17,480 nucleotides of DNA from an uncultured Alphaproteobacteria bacterium. GTDB lineage: Bacteria > Pseudomonadota > Alphaproteobacteria > Rickettsiales > UBA1997. Position 1 is the stretch's first letter. The number at the start of each line of letters is the position of its first letter. Below are positions 13,756-17,480 of this stretch, in pieces. Location: positions 1 to 17,480 of the forward strand of contig CAIYMZ010000143.1 of the NCBI GenBank assembly GCA_903927415.1, written 5' to 3'. Made by a program: the position numbers and the translations under genes. The notes under the pieces are model-generated. The model searched no databases, had not been told where the DNA came from, and was given only the letters and a program-made list of their open reading frames with translations.

Positions 13756-14871
13756 TTAAACCACCACCCTCCTCACCACAGAATTAATCCGCGTCACCAC
13801 TTCATAATTCGAACTCTGCGACCAGCTCGCCCAATCATCGGCAGTAATTTTTTTGCCGATGATTTCCACAACATCGCCCTCTTTCACATCCGCAACATCA
13901 GTCACATCGAGCACAATTAAATTCATCGTCACGCGTCCAATTTGTGGAACTTTTTTTCCGCCGACAATCGCAAAACTTTTATTTGAACTTACACGCGCAA
14001 TGCCGTCGAAATAGCCGATTGGCAGCACTGCGAGCTTTGAATCACGTTTTAAAATGTGAGTGCAGTTGTAAGAAATTGCGCTGCCTTTCGGCAAAAATTT
14101 TATTTCGGCGATGCGCGTTTTCCACGACAAAGCGGGGATTAATTTTATTTTATTTTTGTGTTTCGTCTCAATTTCTTTTGATGGCCAAAGGCCGTAGAGG
14201 CTGATGCCAACTCGCACCATGTCGAGATCAACAGCTTGCGAAGTAATGGTAGCGGCACTTGCAGCATGATGAAGCAAAGGTTGCAAACCAATTTCGGCAA
14301 AAGATTTTTTCCATCTCAGCAATTCGGAAATTTGTTTTTTAGTGTAAGAATCGAAACTTGAATCATCAGCGCAAGCGAAGTGGGCGTAAAGCCCTTTCAC
14401 TTCGAGATTTGTATTTTGTAGCAGTGGTAAAATTTTTTTGACGTCAGAAGAAATAAAGCCGTCACGTCCCAGACCAGTGTCGGCGCAGATGTGGATCATT
14501 AATTTTTTTTTGCCGGAAATTTTTTTAGCAGCGGCGAGAATGTCGAAAGTTGAAACTGTAATTTCGATTTGATGTTTGATCGCTAGAGAAATCTGACTCG
14601 GAAATGTTTTACCTAAAACTAAAATTGGTCTGGTGATATTTTTTTTGCGTAAAAAAAGCGCGTCTTCAAAAGCATAGACCGCAAAATAATCGACTTTATT
14701 TTTAACCGAGCTCACCACCTCCATCAACCCGTGGCCGTAAGCATTAGCCTTCACCACCGCTATAAATTTTGTTTGCGGCGGCAGATTTTTTTTGATCTGC
14801 GTTACGTTATTTTGCAGCGCGTCTTTGCTGATTTCGAGCCAAGTTGGAGTTAGTCGTAAGTTGTAAGTCAT
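13756..14871 (-). CDS. alr: alanine racemase
   Basis: PLP enzyme that makes D-alanine for peptidoglycan. It has 371 residues, full length. The PLP lysine is Lys41 in VVKANAYGHG, and the opposing catalytic Tyr268 is in GSAISYNCTH. ADTGLGRDGF at 130-139, HHAASAAT at 201-208 and VRVGISLYG at 219-227 are family blocks. Its presence suggests the cell makes peptidoglycan. The gene starts 17 nt after the hisI stop. The start codon lies inside a tandem heptamer array, and another ATG 7 nt upstream is out of frame. No Shine-Dalgarno sequence is visible because the array occupies that space. Confidence 0.95.
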   Translation of the reverse strand: MTYNLRLTPTWLEISKDALQNNVTQIKKNLPPQTKFIAVVKANAYGHGLMEVVSSVKNKVDYFAVYAFEDALFLRKKNITRPILVLGKTFPSQISLAIKHQIEITVSTFDILAAAKKISGKKKLMIHICADTGLGRDGFISSDVKKILPLLQNTNLEVKGLYAHFACADDSSFDSYTKKQISELLRWKKSFAEIGLQPLLHHAASAATITSQAVDLDMVRVGISLYGLWPSKEIETKHKNKIKLIPALSWKTRIAEIKFLPKGSAISYNCTHILKRDSKLAVLPIGYFDGIARVSSNKSFAIVGGKKVPQIGRVTMNLIVLDVTDVADVKEGDVVEIIGKKITADDWASWSQSSNYEVVTRINSVVRRVVV

Positions 14872-14886
14872 AAGTCATAAGTCGTA
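14852..14886. repeat. tandem heptamer array across the alr start
   Basis: Five units of consensus AGTCRTA (+ strand): AGTCGTA, AGTTGTA, AGTCATA, AGTCATA, AGTCGTA, then a partial AGTC that includes part of the hisI stop. On the coding strand the units read (ACTTATG)-like and supply two ATG codons 7 nt apart, at 14876-14878 and 14869-14871. The array covers the hisI-alr gap and the first six or seven codons of alr. Confidence 0.9.
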
Positions 14887-14888
14887 AG

Positions 14889-15215
14889 TCAGCGGTGAAT
14901 CTCGTTAAAAAAACAACTTTTCTTCCCAGTGTGACAAGCAGCGCCGGTTTGTTTTACTTTCAACAAAATGCAGTCGAAGTCACAATCGGCGCTGATTGAC
15001 ACCACTTCTTGAAAATGTCCCGAACTTTCTCCTTTTTTCCAAATCGCATTTCTTGAGCGCGAAAAATAAGTGGCAAAACCGCTTGCCAAAGTGAGCTGCA
15101 AACTTTCTGCATTCATCCAAGCCATCATCAAAACTTCACCGGTTTTTTCATCTTGAGCGATTGCGGGAATTAAATTATTTTGATCAAATTTTAATTTTTT
15201 TAGAATCTCTGTCAT
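14889..15215 (-). CDS. hisI: phosphoribosyl-AMP cyclohydrolase
   Basis: Opens the adenine ring of phosphoribosyl-AMP, the third step of histidine synthesis. It has 108 residues, the length of a single-domain HisI without the HisE part. VLMMAWMN at 28-35, YFSRSRNAIWKKGESSGHFQ at 50-69, and the metal-binding Cys78, Cys94 and Cys101 with Asp77, Asp79 and Asp81 are all present. No other histidine gene is in the window. HisI paralogs that work outside histidine synthesis are known, so the pathway should not be assumed. It is divergent from queD and probably co-transcribed with alr. Confidence 0.95.
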   Translation of the reverse strand: MTEILKKLKFDQNNLIPAIAQDEKTGEVLMMAWMNAESLQLTLASGFATYFSRSRNAIWKKGESSGHFQEVVSISADCDFDCILLKVKQTGAACHTGKKSCFFNEIHR

Positions 15216-15293
15216 AGCTTAAAGAAGGTTGATAATTCTAGCTCCGCGGGTTAAAAATGCGCTTCACTTTTACGAAACAAAATCAATTTTCAA

Positions 15294-15713
15294 ATGATTA
15301 CTTGCACTCGCAGAATCGAATTCGACGCTGCACATCGAATCCTAAATCACGAAAGCAAATGCAAAATGTTGCACGGCCATCGCTATGCTTTGGAAGCGAG
15401 TTTTGCTGCAAAAAAATTGGATGATTTAGGTCGCGTGATTGATTTTGGAATCGTCCGAGAACTGCTTGGCTCTTGGATTGACGAACATTTCGATCACAAC
15501 ACAATTCTTTCAATCAAAGATAAAAAACTCGGCGAAAAAATCGCCGCTGAGACTGGACAAAAAATTTTTTATCTCGATGAAAATCCTACGGCTGAAAACA
15601 TCGCCAAATTTTTATTCGAAAAAATCTGCCCAAAAATTTTCGCAAAAAAAAATGTAAAATGCGTCGCGATCAAACTTTACGAAACCCCGAATTGCTACGT
15701 TTCGCTGTCGTGA
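15294..15713 (+). CDS. queD: 6-carboxytetrahydropterin synthase QueD
   Basis: Converts dihydroneopterin triphosphate to 6-carboxytetrahydropterin, the first step specific to queuosine, a modified base of tRNA. It has 139 residues. The zinc ligands His14, His27 and His29 are in FDAAHR and MLHGHRY, the catalytic Cys23 stands four residues before His27, and Asp67-His68 (FDHNT) completes the site. The C-terminal LYETPNCYVSL carries the substrate-binding Glu. The Cys-X3-His-Gly-His spacing fits QueD better than eukaryotic-type pyruvoyl synthases. queC, queE and folE are not in the window. Confidence 0.93.
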   Translation: MITCTRRIEFDAAHRILNHESKCKMLHGHRYALEASFAAKKLDDLGRVIDFGIVRELLGSWIDEHFDHNTILSIKDKKLGEKIAAETGQKIFYLDENPTAENIAKFLFEKICPKIFAKKNVKCVAIKLYETPNCYVSLS

Positions 15714-15722
15714 TCTTTTCTT

Positions 15723-15801
15723 GATGTCATGCTGAGCCTGCCTCCGCATGCTTCTGGGCACCGAGACCAAAATCATGCTTCGACAAGTTCAGCATGACAT
15801 C
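15723..15801. repeat. palindromic repeat (GATGTCATGCTGA family)
   Basis: GATGTCATGCTGA at 15723-15735 is the exact complement of 15789-15801, and the inner right side reads CATGCTTCGACAAGTTCAGC, a string seen in dispersed bacterial palindromes as recalled. The centre has a second GCATGCTTC piece, so two repeat ends may have joined. It lies between queD and ybgC. Confidence 0.7.
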
Positions 15802-15824
15802 GAAGAAGAAAATAATTTTAAAAA

Positions 15825-16226
15825 ATGAAAAAAAATAATTTCATCTACCGCATCTACTACGAAGACACCGACGCTGGGGGCGTGGTTTACTACGCTAATT
15901 ACCTAAAATTTTTTGAACGGGCGCGCACTGATTTTTTGCGCGCTCTTGGCATTTCACAATCCGAACTTTCGCAAAAAGAAAATTTGGTTTTCGTCGTCAG
16001 AAAATGCGAAGTGGAATATGTTTTTCCGGCGCGACTTGATGATGAAATTGAAGTGTCGGTTAAGGTAAAGAAAATTTCTGCCGCATCGATTTCGATGGAA
16101 CAAAAAATGACAAAATCTGAAAAAATTTTATCAAGTTTGGACATAGAAATCGTCTGCGTTCAGGCGGATAATTTTAAACCAAAAAAAATCCCAGAAAACA
16201 TAAAAAATATTTTCGATGTTCGATAA
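15825..16226 (+). CDS. ybgC: acyl-CoA thioesterase YbgC, Tol-Pal associated
   Basis: Hot-dog-fold thioesterase that hydrolyses short or acyl-carrier thioesters and is usually encoded with tolQRAB-pal. It has 133 residues. The YbgC signature YYEDTDAGGVVYYANYLKFF, followed by ERART, starts at residue 11, with Asp16 as the catalytic residue. No tol or pal gene is nearby; its only close neighbour is ffh, whose start lies 11 nt inside this gene. The function is inferred from the family. Confidence 0.93.
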   Translation: MKKNNFIYRIYYEDTDAGGVVYYANYLKFFERARTDFLRALGISQSELSQKENLVFVVRKCEVEYVFPARLDDEIEVSVKVKKISAASISMEQKMTKSEKILSSLDIEIVCVQADNFKPKKIPENIKNIFDVR

Positions 16227-17480
16227 TTTCTCCTCCAAAATCACAACAATTTTTGATAAAATTTCCGGTAAAAAATTTATCTCGGGGGACGACTTAAATT
16301 TAACGATGCGAGAAATTCGTATCGCGCTTTTGGAAGCCGATGTTTCTCTTCCTATCGCAAAAGATTTTATCGAAAAAGTTAAGGCTGAAGCCTTGGGACA
16401 ACAGGTTGTAAAGAGCATTTCAGCTGGACAGATGATCATTAAAATTCTTCACGATGAGTTGGTAAAATTGCTCGGCGGAGAAAAATCAGAAATTAATTTT
16501 AACGCCCGCCCTCCGATTGTGATTTTAATGGTAGGTTTGCAAGCGTCGGGAAAGACGACAACTTCCGGAAAACTTGCGCTGCGATTAAAAAATAAAAATC
16601 ACAAAAAAGTTTTATTAGCGTCGCTCGACACTTACAGACCAGCTGCTCAAAAGCAGCTCGAAATTTTAGCGCAAAAAATTTCCTCCAATTCTTTGGAAAT
16701 TATTTCCGAAGAAAATCCGCTCGAAATCACGAAACGCGCTTTGCAAAAATCGATCGATGGTGGTTACGAAATTTTGATTCTCGACACCGCTGGCCGCACT
16801 ACAATCAATGAAGAGATGATGCGGGAACTAGTCGAGATTGAAAAACTCGCGAAGCCTACGGAAATCTTGCTCACGGTCGATGCCATGATCGGCCAAGATG
16901 CAATAAATGTTGCAAAAAATTTCGGTGAAAAATTGCCGTTGACAGGAATTATTCTAACTCGTCTCGATGGCGATTCCCGCGGTGGTGCAGCGCTGACAAT
17001 GCGTGCCGCCACAAATTGTCCGATCAAATTTATCGGCATTGGCGAGAAGCTGGAAGATCTCGACGAATTTAATCCGGAACGCATCGCATCGCGCATCATA
17101 GGCATGGGCGATGTCGTGTCTTTGGTGGAAAAAGCGCAGGAAGTTTTTGACGTCGGCGAGATGGAAAAAGCAGCAAAAAAAATGCAAAAAGGTCAGTTTG
17201 ATTTTGACGATCTTCTTTCGCAAATTCGTAACATGAAAAAAATGGGCGGGTTTGCCAGCATAGTAAATCTGTTACCCGGCGCCGGAAAAATAAAAGAGCA
17301 TTTTGGAAAAATTGGTGGTTTTGAAAAAGAAATTAAGCTGCAAGAAGCGCTGATTTTATCGATGACAAAAAAAGAAAGACGTGATCCGGAAGCCCTAAAC
17401 TCTTCACGTAAACATCGAATTGCAAAAGGCGCTGGAAGTACAATTCAAGAGGTAAACCGCTTGATGAAAAAATTTAAACA
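16216..17480 (+). CDS. ffh: signal recognition particle protein Ffh (partial, runs off the right edge)
   Basis: GTPase that binds 4.5S RNA and the signal sequences of nascent membrane proteins. About 421 codons are present of a usual ~450; no stop is reached before the window ends. The N domain (about 1-95), the G domain and most of the M domain can be read. GLQASGKT at 107-114 is the P-loop (usually GLQGSGKT or GLQGAGKT), followed by DTYRPAAQKQL, DTAGR and TRLDGDSRGGAAL. In the M domain SRKHRIAKGAGSTIQEVN is the RNA-binding helix. The ATG overlaps the ybgC end by 11 nt, giving MFDNFSSKITTIFDKISGKK, a normal Ffh start. Confidence 0.96.
   Translation, partial: MFDNFSSKITTIFDKISGKKFISGDDLNLTMREIRIALLEADVSLPIAKDFIEKVKAEALGQQVVKSISAGQMIIKILHDELVKLLGGEKSEINFNARPPIVILMVGLQASGKTTTSGKLALRLKNKNHKKVLLASLDTYRPAAQKQLEILAQKISSNSLEIISEENPLEITKRALQKSIDGGYEILILDTAGRTTINEEMMRELVEIEKLAKPTEILLTVDAMIGQDAINVAKNFGEKLPLTGIILTRLDGDSRGGAALTMRAATNCPIKFIGIGEKLEDLDEFNPERIASRIIGMGDVVSLVEKAQEVFDVGEMEKAAKKMQKGQFDFDDLLSQIRNMKKMGGFASIVNLLPGAGKIKEHFGKIGGFEKEIKLQEALILSMTKKERRDPEALNSSRKHRIAKGAGSTIQEVNRLMKKFK

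Noticed and set aside
15237..15247. TCTAGCTCCGC between hisI and queD, matching a stem of the 775-976 element
   Set aside because: Only 11 nt match and no partner arm is present; it could be a remnant or chance.

Overview
The window is an AT-rich bacterial chromosome segment that most resembles a Rickettsiales-type or related alphaproteobacterium. The evidence is the alphaproteobacterial style of MnmA (N-terminus MNSLGFAKP, CCSGTD motif), a type II citrate synthase, a lone VirB4 ATPase as seen in the scattered type IV secretion genes of Rickettsiales, GatB, and many short palindromic repeats, one of them inserted in frame inside a housekeeping gene. The assignment is an inference from gene content. 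No rRNA or tRNA was seen.

Layout. 1-1114: a repeat-dense segment around one small PEGA lipoprotein gene. It has six oriented 25-bp hairpins in three facing pairs, and the third pair is split by a ~200-bp multi-stem miniature element. 1115-5589 (+): a tight run of five genes: a HEPN toxin/MNT antitoxin pair, gatB, a YejB-type peptide ABC permease and a CNNM/CBS (CorB-like) ion transporter. The HEPN-MNT and MNT-gatB junctions are both ATGA overlaps. 5586-9388 (-): gltA followed 8 nt later by virB4, whose stop overlaps the transporter's stop. 9389-9477: AT-rich inverted heptad-like repeats between divergent gltA and mnmA. 9478-13622 (+): mnmA, a perfect 30-bp inverted repeat, a second HEPN/MNT pair in the opposite gene order, lpdA with a ~20-residue palindrome-derived insertion, and a DUF3800 gene. 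13756-15215 (-): hisI then alr, joined by a tandem heptamer array that runs into the alr start. 15294-17480 (+): queD, another palindromic repeat, ybgC, and ffh running off the right edge.

Functionally the window mixes translation and tRNA genes (gatB, mnmA, queD), central carbon metabolism (gltA, lpdA), envelope and transport genes (yejB, corB-like, alr, ybgC, PEGA lipoprotein), protein targeting (ffh), secretion (virB4) and two toxin-antitoxin modules. Its most distinctive property is the number and variety of small palindromic elements: at least five unrelated-looking families in 17 kb, in intergenic gaps and once inside a coding sequence. Nothing here is clearly a new defence or biosynthetic system; the strongest leads are the repeat biology and the coupling of a HEPN/MNT module to gatB.
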